From assembly GCA_963697345.1 (NCBI GenBank), contig CAVONS010000004.1, forward strand, positions 1-64,000: a stretch of 64,000 nucleotides of DNA. Reading direction: 5' to 3'. Source of the DNA: Prado023 sp963697345 (GTDB lineage: Bacteria; Actinomycetota; Actinomycetes; S36-B12; CAIYMF01). The position numbers were made by a program, and so were the translations under genes. Shown here piece after piece: positions 45,235 through 52,850 of this stretch (position 1 is its first letter; each line of letters starts with the position of its first letter). The notes under the pieces were generated by a model, which worked only from the letters and a program-made list of their open reading frames with translations, had not been told where the DNA came from and did no database searches.

Positions 45235-45768
45235 TCAGGCGGTGGCCACAAGGCGTGCGTGGAGCTCGTGATCGACCAGATCCTCGTATTCGGGATGCTT
45301 GCCGAGCCAGCCCGAGATGTACTCACACAACGCGACGATCCTGCCGCCGTGGGCCCGGACATCGTCGAGGGCACCTCGGGCGAGCACGGAGCCCAGGCCT
45401 CGGCCCGCGAACGCGTCCTTGATCAGCGTGTGGTCGAGGACCAGGGCACCCTCGAGCGGCAGGTAGTGCGCGAAGCCGGCCAGAACCCCGTCGACGCGGA
45501 TCTCATAGCAGGAATGCGCTGGTGAGTTGCGTACCTCGACCACCGGCTCCACTGCGGGCGCTGTCCATGTGTAGCTCAACGCGTGACTCGGGCACGTGTC
45601 GATCATCGCGGCAATCTCGGCGGCCGACGCAGCGTCGGGGTCGATCCAGGGCCGTTCCCGGGGCCGGAAGACCCGGGGCAGGGTGCTCGCGCACACGCCG
45701 GAGTGCTGGCAGATGCTCGGGTCCCAGTGGACCGTGAGCCCCTTGGTCGGATAGTCGCGATGTGTCAT
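45235..45768 (-). CDS. Divergent 4Fe-4S ferredoxin domain (Fer4_19) fused to a GNAT-like acetyltransferase
   Basis: 177 residues from the ATG at 45768 (GAGGATG upstream). Residues about 8-70 form a Fer4_19/YjdI-type iron-sulfur domain: CQHSGVC, VFRPRERPWIDPDAA (in part) and a third Cys in DTCPSHAL. Residues about 80-177 match the short YjdJ-like GNAT domain: AHYLPLEGALVLDHTLI, then the GRGLGSVLARGAL acetyl-CoA loop and CEYISGWLGKHPEYEDL (in part). In E. coli YjdI and YjdJ are separate adjacent genes; here they are one protein. The function is not known. Confidence 0.85.
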   Translation of the reverse strand: MTHRDYPTKGLTVHWDPSICQHSGVCASTLPRVFRPRERPWIDPDAASAAEIAAMIDTCPSHALSYTWTAPAVEPVVEVRNSPAHSCYEIRVDGVLAGFAHYLPLEGALVLDHTLIKDAFAGRGLGSVLARGALDDVRAHGGRIVALCEYISGWLGKHPEYEDLVDHELHARLVATA

Positions 45769-45941
45769 CGACACATCCTCACCCGGGCCCCTCGCCCCGG
45801 CAACAAGGGGCGTCCGACCCGGCCTGTGAAGCGCACGGTGGCAGCGGGCCCGGTGCCGAACAGGAGTACGCCCGCCACTTGGTGGACGCCGCCCTGCTGC
45901 GCGGGGCCATCGACGGGCAGACCGGATACCGACGACCGCCC

Positions 45942-46109
45942 TCAGAACGCCCAGCGGACGACGATGGCAAGGACCAGCCAGAACGGGATCGCGAGAAGCA
46001 GCCCGAAGACCACTCCCCGGATCGCTCGGCCCTCCTTCGACGCACCCGGGACAACGCGGGGAGTTGACTGGTTGCGTGGTCTCGACAGCACTGGGGCGCT
46101 CATGGCCAT
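45942..46109 (-). CDS. 55-residue single-pass membrane protein
   Basis: 55 residues from the ATG at 46109, preceded by GGAGGT with close spacing. A basic, Pro-rich N-terminus (SRPRNQSTPR) is followed by one strong hydrophobic helix (GVVFGLLLAIPFWLVLAIVV) and a short RWAF tail, so the N-terminus is probably in the cytosol. The stop is the TGA at 45942-45944. It resembles the many small unnamed actinobacterial membrane proteins with a GLxLAIPFW helix. The ferredoxin-GNAT fusion starts 173 bases downstream on the same strand; I saw nothing in the bases between. Confidence 0.65.
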   Translation of the reverse strand: MAMSAPVLSRPRNQSTPRVVPGASKEGRAIRGVVFGLLLAIPFWLVLAIVVRWAF

Positions 46110-46300
46110 CACCTCCGCGGGTCAGCAGTTGCCGTACCCCCATACTCCCACCGTCGGGCTCCTCGCGTCGGGGACTTGAGTCGCACCCTCGTCACAGTTC
46201 GGTTTCCACTACGTCACATGTCTGCCTGCGGGCCCACTCGGCCGCCAGGTGGCACGTGATTCGAGCCGGCAACCGATGTCGCGCCACCCAGGCAGCGTCC

Positions 46301-46333
46301 GCTGACGGGGGGCAGGCAGGCCCCCCCGTCAGC
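46301..46333. terminator. Strong hairpin terminator after the ABC-2 permease gene
   Basis: GCTGACGGGGGG and CCCCCCGTCAGC form a perfect 12-bp stem around a 9-base loop, starting 13 bases after the stop of the permease gene at 46347 on the minus strand. There is no clear T-run, as is common in actinobacteria. The other side of the hairpin faces the promoter of the 55-residue membrane protein. Confidence 0.75.
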
Positions 46334-46346
46334 AGACGCCCAGTTC

Positions 46347-47180
46347 CTACCCGATGTCGCGACGGAACGTGGTGAAGCGACCGATCAGCACCAGGAGCAC
46401 TGCGTAGCCGAGCAGGGTCAGCGTCCCCTGCCAGGCCGTGAGCAGGTCCGCCAGACCCGAGCTCACGTAGAGGCTGGACCCGGCGATCGCCTCACCTGCA
46501 GCGCCGGGCAGGAACTTGCTGATCGCCTCGGTGGCGTCGAACTGGGCCAGCAGCAGGCGAAGCAGCGGCTCGACGAACTGCGTGAAGGCAAGCAGGACCA
46601 CGATCGCGGCCACCTGGTTGGTCAGGACCGAGCCGAATCCGACCCCCACGAGGGCCCAGAGGGTCAGGGCCACCACGGACAGGACGAGGGTCCGTTGCAC
46701 GGTGCCGTCGCCGAGCAGCACCGGTTCACCCATGATCCCCAGCGTCGCCGCACCACCGAGCACCGTGCCCACGACGCCGGCGATGGCAAGGACGAGCGCG
46801 AAGGGCAGGATCGCCACGAGCTTGGCTCCCAGCACCACGCTGCGGCGCGGCTCGACGAGCAGCGTGGGGGTGATCGTCTGGTGCCGGAACTCACCCGTGA
46901 CGCTCAGCGCCCCAAGGATGGCCGGGAAGATGTACCCCAGGGCCACCGCCAGCGTGTACACGGCGGTCGCGATCGACAGCGGATCAAGGATCGCCTCCCC
47001 GAAACCACCGGTCCCGGCGCTCGGACTCCCCGCCTCCTCGGCGGCGCGCATGCCCATGACCAGCGAGAAGGCCATGATCATGCCCATGACCACCATGTAT
47101 CCGAACATGACCAGGGTCGTGAGCCACCACGTCCGGGTCGTGGCGACCTTGCGGAGCTCGGTCCGCAGCGCGGCGATCAC
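46347..47180 (-). CDS. ABC-2 type permease
   Basis: 277 residues with about six membrane helices (about 20-45, 70-95, 110-140, 155-185, 190-215, 245-268). The start RTELRKVATTRTWW is typical of ABC-2 permeases of the antibiotic or bacteriocin self-protection type, and GEFRHQTITPTLLVEPRR forms the conserved coupling loop. It overlaps the ATPase gene upstream by 4 bases. A 12-bp hairpin lies just after its stop. The substrate is unknown. Confidence 0.88.
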   Translation of the reverse strand: MIAALRTELRKVATTRTWWLTTLVMFGYMVVMGMIMAFSLVMGMRAAEEAGSPSAGTGGFGEAILDPLSIATAVYTLAVALGYIFPAILGALSVTGEFRHQTITPTLLVEPRRSVVLGAKLVAILPFALVLAIAGVVGTVLGGAATLGIMGEPVLLGDGTVQRTLVLSVVALTLWALVGVGFGSVLTNQVAAIVVLLAFTQFVEPLLRLLLAQFDATEAISKFLPGAAGEAIAGSSLYVSSGLADLLTAWQGTLTLLGYAVLLVLIGRFTTFRRDIG

Positions 47181-48154
47181 TGGGGACCCGCCGCACCGGT
47201 CGGAAGGGAGACGCTGGGGTGGGGATCACCGGTGAGCCCCAGGAACAGCGCCTCGAGGCTGGTCCCCGCAGGCGACAGCTGGTGCAGCTCCAATCCTCTG
47301 GCGTGCGCCACCTGACCCACCTGCGGGCAGTCCACGTCCTGGACCACCGCTGAGTGGGGACTGTCGTACCGGGCCACCGGACTCCACCCCTGCGCGTCGA
47401 TGAGGCCAGCCAGCCCGGCGGGATCCGGCGAGGAGATCCGGACCGCGGGACGCGCCATCGCCTCCAGCTCGGCCAACGAGCACGCCTTCACCAACCGTCC
47501 GCGCGCGATGATCACGACGTCGTCCACGGTCTGCTCGACCTCGGAGAGCACATGGCTCGAGACGAGCACCGTCCTGCCCTGCCCGGCCAAGTACCTGAGG
47601 AACTGGCGCAACCATGCGATGCCCTCCGGGTCCAGGCCGTTGGCGGGCTCGTCGAGGAGCAGAACCTGCGGGTCGCCCAGCAACGTCGTGGCCAGGGCCA
47701 GCCGTTGGCGCATCCCCATCGAGAAGCCGCCGGCGCGCCGATCGGCGGCCTCGGACAGGCCGACAGTCGCCAGCACCTCGTCACACCGCTGGTCGTCGAC
47801 GCCGACCTGGGGGGCGTAGACCCGCAGGTGGTCACGAGCCGTGCGTCCGGGATGGAAGGACGATGCCTCCAGGGCGGCCCCGACGTGGCGTGCGGGCTGC
47901 GGGAACTCGGAGTACCGGCGCCCGCCGATCGTGGCGGCTCCGGCGTTCGCAGTGGCAAGTCCCAGCAGGAGCCGCAGCGTCGTCGTCTTGCCGGCACCAT
48001 TCGGCCCGAGGAAGCCGGTGACCCGACCCGGGGCGACGGTGAAGCTGAGGTCCTCGACGGCGCGAACGGGCCCGAATCGCTTCGACAGGCCGACGACCTC
48101 GATGACGCCGGCGGCCGGGTCGAACTCCTCGGTGGTGATGGTGGCAGCGCTCAT
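47177..48154 (-). CDS. ABC transporter ATP-binding protein
   Basis: 325 residues from the ATG at 48154. Walker A GPNGAGKTTT, a Q-loop ALEASSFHPGRT, signature FSMGMRQRL, Walker B VLLLDEPANGLDP and H-loop SSHVLSE are complete. The signature lacks the Ser-Gly-Gly form but matches the BcrA-like group (SMGMRQRL), whose members give resistance to bacitracin or lantibiotics in Firmicutes and have many untested actinobacterial relatives. It is followed, with a 4-base overlap, by the permease. The desaturase gene ends 77 bases upstream. Confidence 0.9.
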   Translation of the reverse strand: MSAATITTEEFDPAAGVIEVVGLSKRFGPVRAVEDLSFTVAPGRVTGFLGPNGAGKTTTLRLLLGLATANAGAATIGGRRYSEFPQPARHVGAALEASSFHPGRTARDHLRVYAPQVGVDDQRCDEVLATVGLSEAADRRAGGFSMGMRQRLALATTLLGDPQVLLLDEPANGLDPEGIAWLRQFLRYLAGQGRTVLVSSHVLSEVEQTVDDVVIIARGRLVKACSLAELEAMARPAVRISSPDPAGLAGLIDAQGWSPVARYDSPHSAVVQDVDCPQVGQVAHARGLELHQLSPAGTSLEALFLGLTGDPHPSVSLPTGAAGPQ

Positions 48155-48231
48155 GCCCCCAGCCTGCCACCGCTCCTGCGCAGCGCCGGGAGCAGCCCCT
48201 CGGAGGTTGGCTCCCACACGCGGCCACGGGG

Positions 48232-49503
48232 TCAGGCCGCTACGGCGTCCTCCTGCGCATCGGCGCCCGGCGCTCGGGCCGCCTCGACTGGGGCCGCCTG
48301 GACTGGGTCCGCCTTGACTGGGGCTTCCTGCACCGGAGTCTGCGATCCGAGCGACTCACGCACCCACGCCGGCGCCCGGTTGAACCGGCCGAACGCGTTG
48401 TTCGGCAGGGCCAGGCGCGTCACCTTGCGCCAGGCGGAGGCAACCTGCTTGGGCAGCGGTCCTGTGACGTAGGGAAGGTCGTAGCGCTCGAACAGGTCCT
48501 GGATGCGCGGGGAGATCTCCCGATAGCGCCTGCTGGGCATGTCCGGGTAGAGGTGGTGCTCGATCTGGAACGAGAGGTTGCCGGTCATCATGTGCATGGC
48601 CGAACCACCGGAGATGTTGGCCGACCCGACCATCTGCCGGACGTACCACTCACCACGCGTCTCACCCTCGATCGAGGTCTTGGAGAACGTGGCAACGCCC
48701 TCGGGGAAGTGCCCGCACATGATCACTGAGTGCGTCCAGATGTTGCGGGCAAGGTTGGCCACGATGTTGGCGCTCAGGGTGGCTGCGAAGGCAGGCAGGG
48801 CCGCGAACGGGTTCACCAGCGCCGCCAGCGCAGGATTGAGCAGGAAGTCCTTGCGCACCTGGCGCCCGATCTTGCCCAGCACCTTGCGGCCGTCACGCTT
48901 GAAGTCCTCGTCGACCTTCTTCTTGCCCTTGTAGTAGGCCCCGAGCTCGAGGTCGTAGGCCGCGATGGCGTACTCGAAGAAGATCATGTTGATGACGTTG
49001 TAGAGCGGCTGTCCGAGGGTCAGCCTGGTCCAGCGCTGGTCCTCATCGACGCGCATGATGCCGTAGCCGAGGTCGTTGTCCCGGCCCACCACGTTCGTGT
49101 ACCGGTGATGGATCTCATTGTGCGAGTGCTTCCACATCTCGGCGGGCGCGGCGTTGTCCCACTCCCACGTGGTGGAGTGGATCGCCGGGTCACGCATCCA
49201 GTCCCACTGGCCGTGCAGGATGTTGTGCCCGATCTCCATGTTCTCCAGGATCTTGGCCACCGACAGCCCGGCCGTGCCGAGGATCCACGCCGGCGGGAAC
49301 AGGGAGAACAGCAGCACACCACGCGAGCCCATCTCGAGCAGGCGCTGGGCCTTGATCACACGGCGGATGTACTGCGCGTCCTTCGCGTCGAGGCTGGCGA
49401 ACACCTCCTCCCGAAGGGCGTCGAGCTCGCGGCCGATGGCCTCGATGTCAGCGTCGCTGAGGTGCGCCACCGGGTTGTCGGTCCGCCTCTGGATGACTGT
49501 CAT
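48232..49503 (-). CDS. Acyl-CoA/acyl-lipid desaturase (DesA3-like, membrane di-iron)
   Basis: 423 residues from the ATG at 49503. All three histidine boxes are present: GHNILHG (HxxxH), HSHNEIHHRY (HxxHH) and QIEHHLYP (HxxHH), with a NNxxGH-like GHF segment between helices. Two pairs of hydrophobic segments lie between the boxes. The enzyme adds a double bond to a fatty acyl chain at the membrane using electrons from a reductase; that partner is encoded 124 bases upstream on the same strand, like the M. tuberculosis DesA3-Rv3230c pair. The C-terminal 40 residues are Pro/Ala-rich repeats (PVQEAPVKADPV) of no known role. Confidence 0.92.
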   Translation of the reverse strand: MTVIQRRTDNPVAHLSDADIEAIGRELDALREEVFASLDAKDAQYIRRVIKAQRLLEMGSRGVLLFSLFPPAWILGTAGLSVAKILENMEIGHNILHGQWDWMRDPAIHSTTWEWDNAAPAEMWKHSHNEIHHRYTNVVGRDNDLGYGIMRVDEDQRWTRLTLGQPLYNVINMIFFEYAIAAYDLELGAYYKGKKKVDEDFKRDGRKVLGKIGRQVRKDFLLNPALAALVNPFAALPAFAATLSANIVANLARNIWTHSVIMCGHFPEGVATFSKTSIEGETRGEWYVRQMVGSANISGGSAMHMMTGNLSFQIEHHLYPDMPSRRYREISPRIQDLFERYDLPYVTGPLPKQVASAWRKVTRLALPNNAFGRFNRAPAWVRESLGSQTPVQEAPVKADPVQAAPVEAARAPGADAQEDAVAA

Positions 49504-49550
49504 GGTCTCTGCTCTCGTCGGAGTTCGTGGGAGCGATGGTCTGCTCGCCG

Positions 49551-49598
49551 GTCTGGTCTTGGGTCTGGTCTTGGGCCTGGCAGTGGGTGTGGCCGTGG
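49551..49598. repeat. Four imperfect 12-bp tandem repeats before the desaturase gene
   Basis: Two exact copies of GTCTGGTCTTGG are followed by two diverged units (GCCTGGCAGTGG, GTGTGGCCGTGG), inside the 124-base gap between the reductase stop and the desaturase start. Read on the minus strand, they lie about 50 bases before the desaturase ATG, in its leader. Confidence 0.7.
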
Positions 49599-49627
49599 GG
49601 GTCCCAGGGGGGAATGGCCCATCGCCA

Positions 49628-50719
49628 TCACAGGTCGATCTCGCAGGGACCGGCAGCCGCACTGATGCAGGTCTGGATCTTCACCCCGTCACCGGGGGCC
49701 GCGGTGGTGAGGGCACCTGAGCGCAGGTCGCGCACGGCACCGGATTCCAGGGGCACGACACATCCCATGCAGATGCCCATCCGGCAGCCCGAGGGCATGA
49801 GGACCCCGCTCGCCTCGCCTGCGTCGAGCAGCGGCGTGGCACCATCGGCCTCGATCGTCGCGCCCGCCCGCGTGAACGACACGGTTCCGCCCTCACCGGT
49901 CGTGATGACCGAGGCCCGGAACCGCTCGGTGTGCAGGCGGTGGGCGACATCCGCCGATCCCCACTGATCCTCCAGCGCGTCGAGCAGGCCCGTGGGTCCG
50001 CACGCCCACGTTTCGCGCGAGGACCAGTCGGGCACCAGATCGTCCAGCGCGCGGGCGTCCAGCATCCCTGCGGAGTCCGTGTGCTGCTCGTACAGCCGGA
50101 TCCGCCCGGCCGCGGCCATGTCGCGCAGCCCGGTCCCGAAGATGACGTCCGCGGAGGTCGGGGCGCTGTGCACCACCACGACGTCGGACAGCCCAGCGAG
50201 GTGGTGGCGAAGCATGCCCATCACGGGCGTGATGCCACTGCCGGCGGTCAAGAACAGCACGCGCGGCGGAAGCGGATCGGGCAGGTGGAACTCCCCCGTG
50301 GCCTGGTCGAGCTGGATCACGGTGCCCGGCTGGGCCCGATGCACGATGTGGTTGCTGACCACACCGCCGGGAATGGCCTTGACCGTGATGGCGATCAGCC
50401 CGTCCCGACGTGGTCCGGAGGTCAGGGAGTACGCACGCCACAGCCGAACCCCTTCGACGTCGATGCCGATCCGCACGTACTGGCCGGGGATGTGCCCTGC
50501 CCAGCCGCGCCCCGGTCGGATCAGGACCGTGGCGGCGCCAGGCGTCTCGGGTGTGATCGCCGTGATCCGCCCGCGCAGGGCCGCGCCGCTGCGCAAAGGG
50601 TCGATCACGTCGAGGTAGTCGGCCGGCAGCAGAGGTGTCGTCATCGCCCCCAGGGCACGCACGATGCCCCCGCGGACCCGACTGCCCACCCGGGGCTCTC
50701 CGACAACTGTGATCGCCAT
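49628..50719 (-). CDS. Ferredoxin reductase with C-terminal 2Fe-2S domain (Rv3230c-like)
   Basis: 363 residues from the ATG at 50719. A FAD domain (about 50-145) has RAYSLTSGP, the NAD(P) domain (about 150-270) has FLTAGSGITPVMGML and WACGPTGLLD, and the C-terminal ferredoxin domain (about 280-363) has the plant-type cluster Cys set CRMGICMGC plus a late TCIS. It passes electrons from NAD(P)H to the desaturase encoded downstream. TAAGTA lies 8 bases before the start, so the message is probably leaderless. The divergent PucR-type regulator gene, 90 bases away, is a likely controller of the pair. Confidence 0.92.
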   Translation of the reverse strand: MAITVVGEPRVGSRVRGGIVRALGAMTTPLLPADYLDVIDPLRSGAALRGRITAITPETPGAATVLIRPGRGWAGHIPGQYVRIGIDVEGVRLWRAYSLTSGPRRDGLIAITVKAIPGGVVSNHIVHRAQPGTVIQLDQATGEFHLPDPLPPRVLFLTAGSGITPVMGMLRHHLAGLSDVVVVHSAPTSADVIFGTGLRDMAAAGRIRLYEQHTDSAGMLDARALDDLVPDWSSRETWACGPTGLLDALEDQWGSADVAHRLHTERFRASVITTGEGGTVSFTRAGATIEADGATPLLDAGEASGVLMPSGCRMGICMGCVVPLESGAVRDLRSGALTTAAPGDGVKIQTCISAAAGPCEIDL

Positions 50720-50772
50720 ACGCCCATACTTACCCCCGGTTGGGATAACCTAATGTCTCGTACGGGTGAATC

Positions 50773-50794
50773 GGGCGAACTGAATTGTTCGCCC
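50773..50794. promoter_or_regulatory. Perfect palindromic operator at the PucR-type regulator promoter
   Basis: GGGCGAAC-TGAATT-GTTCGCCC has two perfect 8-base arms around a 6-base spacer, 15 bases before the regulator ATG and 53 bases before the divergent reductase start. A further CGAAC half-site follows at 50796-50800. TAATGT at 50751-50756 may be the regulator -10 box, which would put the palindrome just past the transcription start, well placed for autorepression. Confidence 0.75.
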
Positions 50795-50809
50795 CGAACA
50801 AGGCGAGCG

Positions 50810-52063
50810 ATGACTGATCACACCAGCCTCAAGGGCCCCGGGCGTACCCCGCGGATGTCGGCACCTGTGCTGGACGCCATGCAGGCAGCGCTGCATGACG
50901 TGTCCCAGCAGACCATCGAGGCGGTGGTCACGGAGGTGCCGGGCTACCGCGACTCGCTGGATGCCCAGGCCCGGACGACACTGGCCCAGGCGGTCGAGAT
51001 GGCACTGCGCGGGTTCCTGTCCCTGACCGCCGAGGAGCAGGATCCCAGCGCTCCGCTGGCCCCCGCCCTCGACGGGGCCTTCGTCCTGGGCAGGGGTGAG
51101 GCGGCCCGCGGGCGCTCCATGGATGCGCTGCTGGCTGCCTACCGCGTCGGGGCCCGGGTGGCCTGGCGGGGGCTGGCAGGCTCCGCCGCCCAGGCGGGCC
51201 TCTCGGCCGACGACGTCGTGCTCTTCGCCGAGCTGGTCTTCGCCTACATCGACGCGCTGTCCGCGGCCAGCGTGGCCGGCCACGCCGATGAACTGGCCGC
51301 CGCCGACCGCGCGCGCCAGCGCAACCTCGAGCGATTGGGTCACGTCCTGGTCACCGGCGCCAGCGACGAGGCCCTGAACGCGGCGGCGCAACGTGCTGGC
51401 TGGGCGCCGCCGACTGCCCTGGCCGCCGTGATCCTGCCCGACGAGTGCGTCGACGAGGTGCGTGCCCGCATCGAGCCCAGGACGCTGCAGCCGGTGGACG
51501 ACATCCCCGGCCTCGAGTCCAGCGAGGCAGTCCTGCTCGTACCCGACCCTGGTGCCCGGTTCCTGGCCGGCCTGGAACGTGGTCTGCGCGGCCAGCGCGC
51601 TGTGGTCGGCCCCAGCGTCCCGTGGTCTGCGGCGAAGCACTCGTTCGCGCGTGCCCTGCGGGCCTGGCAGCTCGAGGTGCTCAGCCCCACCCCGGCGCCG
51701 GGTTCGGGGTCGACGGCCGCCGGCGGGAAGGACGCGGCGACTGCCCTGCGGATCGTGCACACCGAGGACGTCCTGGCTGAATTGGTCCTGGCTGCCGACC
51801 CGAGCGCGCTGGCAGACCTTCGCGCCCACGCACTGGCGCCCCTTGAAGGGCTCCGCCCGGCGCAGGCCGACCGCCTGGGCGAGACACTGCGCTCGTGGCT
51901 TCTGCACCGCGGGCGCCGCGAGGAGGTCGCCGCCGACCTGTTCGTCCACCCACAGACCGTCCGCTACCGGATGACCCAGGTTCGCGAGCTGTTCGGGGAC
52001 CGGCTCGACGATCCACGCGAGGTCCTCAACCTCACCCTCGCCCTGGGGACGCGGCAGCCCTGA
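50810..52063 (+). CDS. PucR-type helix-turn-helix transcriptional regulator
   Basis: 417 residues from the ATG at 50810. The C-terminal helix-turn-helix (about 360-412) has RREEVAADLFVHPQTVRYRM and LFGDRLDDP, the mark of PucR/CdaR-type regulators. The N-terminal two thirds is an RsbRD-like helical region (GRGEAARGRSMDALLAAYRVGARVAW in parts) and a GGDEF-like degenerate middle. The divergent position and the perfect palindrome upstream point to self-control and control of the reductase-desaturase operon. In mycobacteria a TetR regulator (Rv3249c) is reported for the related desaturase; here a PucR type stands in that place. Confidence 0.88.
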   Translation: MTDHTSLKGPGRTPRMSAPVLDAMQAALHDVSQQTIEAVVTEVPGYRDSLDAQARTTLAQAVEMALRGFLSLTAEEQDPSAPLAPALDGAFVLGRGEAARGRSMDALLAAYRVGARVAWRGLAGSAAQAGLSADDVVLFAELVFAYIDALSAASVAGHADELAAADRARQRNLERLGHVLVTGASDEALNAAAQRAGWAPPTALAAVILPDECVDEVRARIEPRTLQPVDDIPGLESSEAVLLVPDPGARFLAGLERGLRGQRAVVGPSVPWSAAKHSFARALRAWQLEVLSPTPAPGSGSTAAGGKDAATALRIVHTEDVLAELVLAADPSALADLRAHALAPLEGLRPAQADRLGETLRSWLLHRGRREEVAADLFVHPQTVRYRMTQVRELFGDRLDDPREVLNLTLALGTRQP

Positions 52064-52079
52064 GCCGGCCGGCCCGGTA

Positions 52080-52757
52080 CTACCGCATGCGCCGCGGGAG
52101 GTGTGACCACTCGGTGCTGGCTTCGGCCCCGCCGTGCCGATCGCGTCCATCATCGGAGCTGGGCGGCTGCAGGTCGGACCGGGCGAACCACCCGGCACAG
52201 CCCAGTGCGCCGGCGAAGGCCAGCACGGCCAGGAGGCGCACGAGCCACGCGATCGTGTCCGTGTGCTCCAGCCATCCGACGGCGCCCAGGATGTTGTGCC
52301 AGTCGTGACCCGCACCCGACCCGTCGTCGCCGAACAGCGGGAGCACCATCCGCGTGGCGTCGTGGATGTACACCGACACGTTGTGCAGCGACATGCCCGT
52401 CCACGCCACCAGCAGGACGACGGCGAAGCGATCACGCCGCCACCAGAAGTAGCCCGCCAGAGCTGCCGGCGCAGCAACCTGCAGGGCACTGCCGGCAAGG
52501 GACATCCACAGCGCGGGGGCCCACAGGAACAGCAGGTGGCCGAACTCATGGACGCCGAGGTCGACGCCGGAGAGGAACGGGACCCACCCGTTCCTGGTGA
52601 AGCTCAGCCAGGCAAGCAGCAGGACGAACGCGCCAGCCACCGACCACTGCAGAACCGCGATCGTGGGCGAGCCTGCGCTGCGCAGGGGCCCACCGGGCCC
52701 AGCGGACAGCCCGAGCTGACCTTGCTGCCCATCCTGCCCGTGCTGCTCCAATGGCAC
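52080..52757 (-). CDS. Membrane protein with HEXXH zinc-protease-like motif
   Basis: 225 residues from a GTG at 52757 (AAGGGG 10 bases upstream); a GTG at 52766 is the alternative. Predicted helices lie at about 33-50, 62-80, 85-102, 115-135 and 175-195. The motif VHEFGHLLFLWAP (HEFGH, about residue 62) fits the zinc site of M50-like membrane peptidases, but the usual second motif with Asp (NxxPxxxLDG) is not seen, so proteolysis is unproven. Two His-rich loops follow (HNVSVYIHDATR, GHDWHNILGAVGWLEHTD). It is divergent from the MMPL gene, 93 bases apart. Confidence 0.6.
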   Translation of the reverse strand: MPLEQHGQDGQQGQLGLSAGPGGPLRSAGSPTIAVLQWSVAGAFVLLLAWLSFTRNGWVPFLSGVDLGVHEFGHLLFLWAPALWMSLAGSALQVAAPAALAGYFWWRRDRFAVVLLVAWTGMSLHNVSVYIHDATRMVLPLFGDDGSGAGHDWHNILGAVGWLEHTDTIAWLVRLLAVLAFAGALGCAGWFARSDLQPPSSDDGRDRHGGAEASTEWSHLPRRMR

Positions 52758-52850
52758 GCCAGCCACCCCTTCGGCGAGACCAGTCCCCCTGCGATATCGG
52801 TTGCCCGACGCGCCCGCTGAACCCGGACAACTCCCTGACAGACTTGGGGA

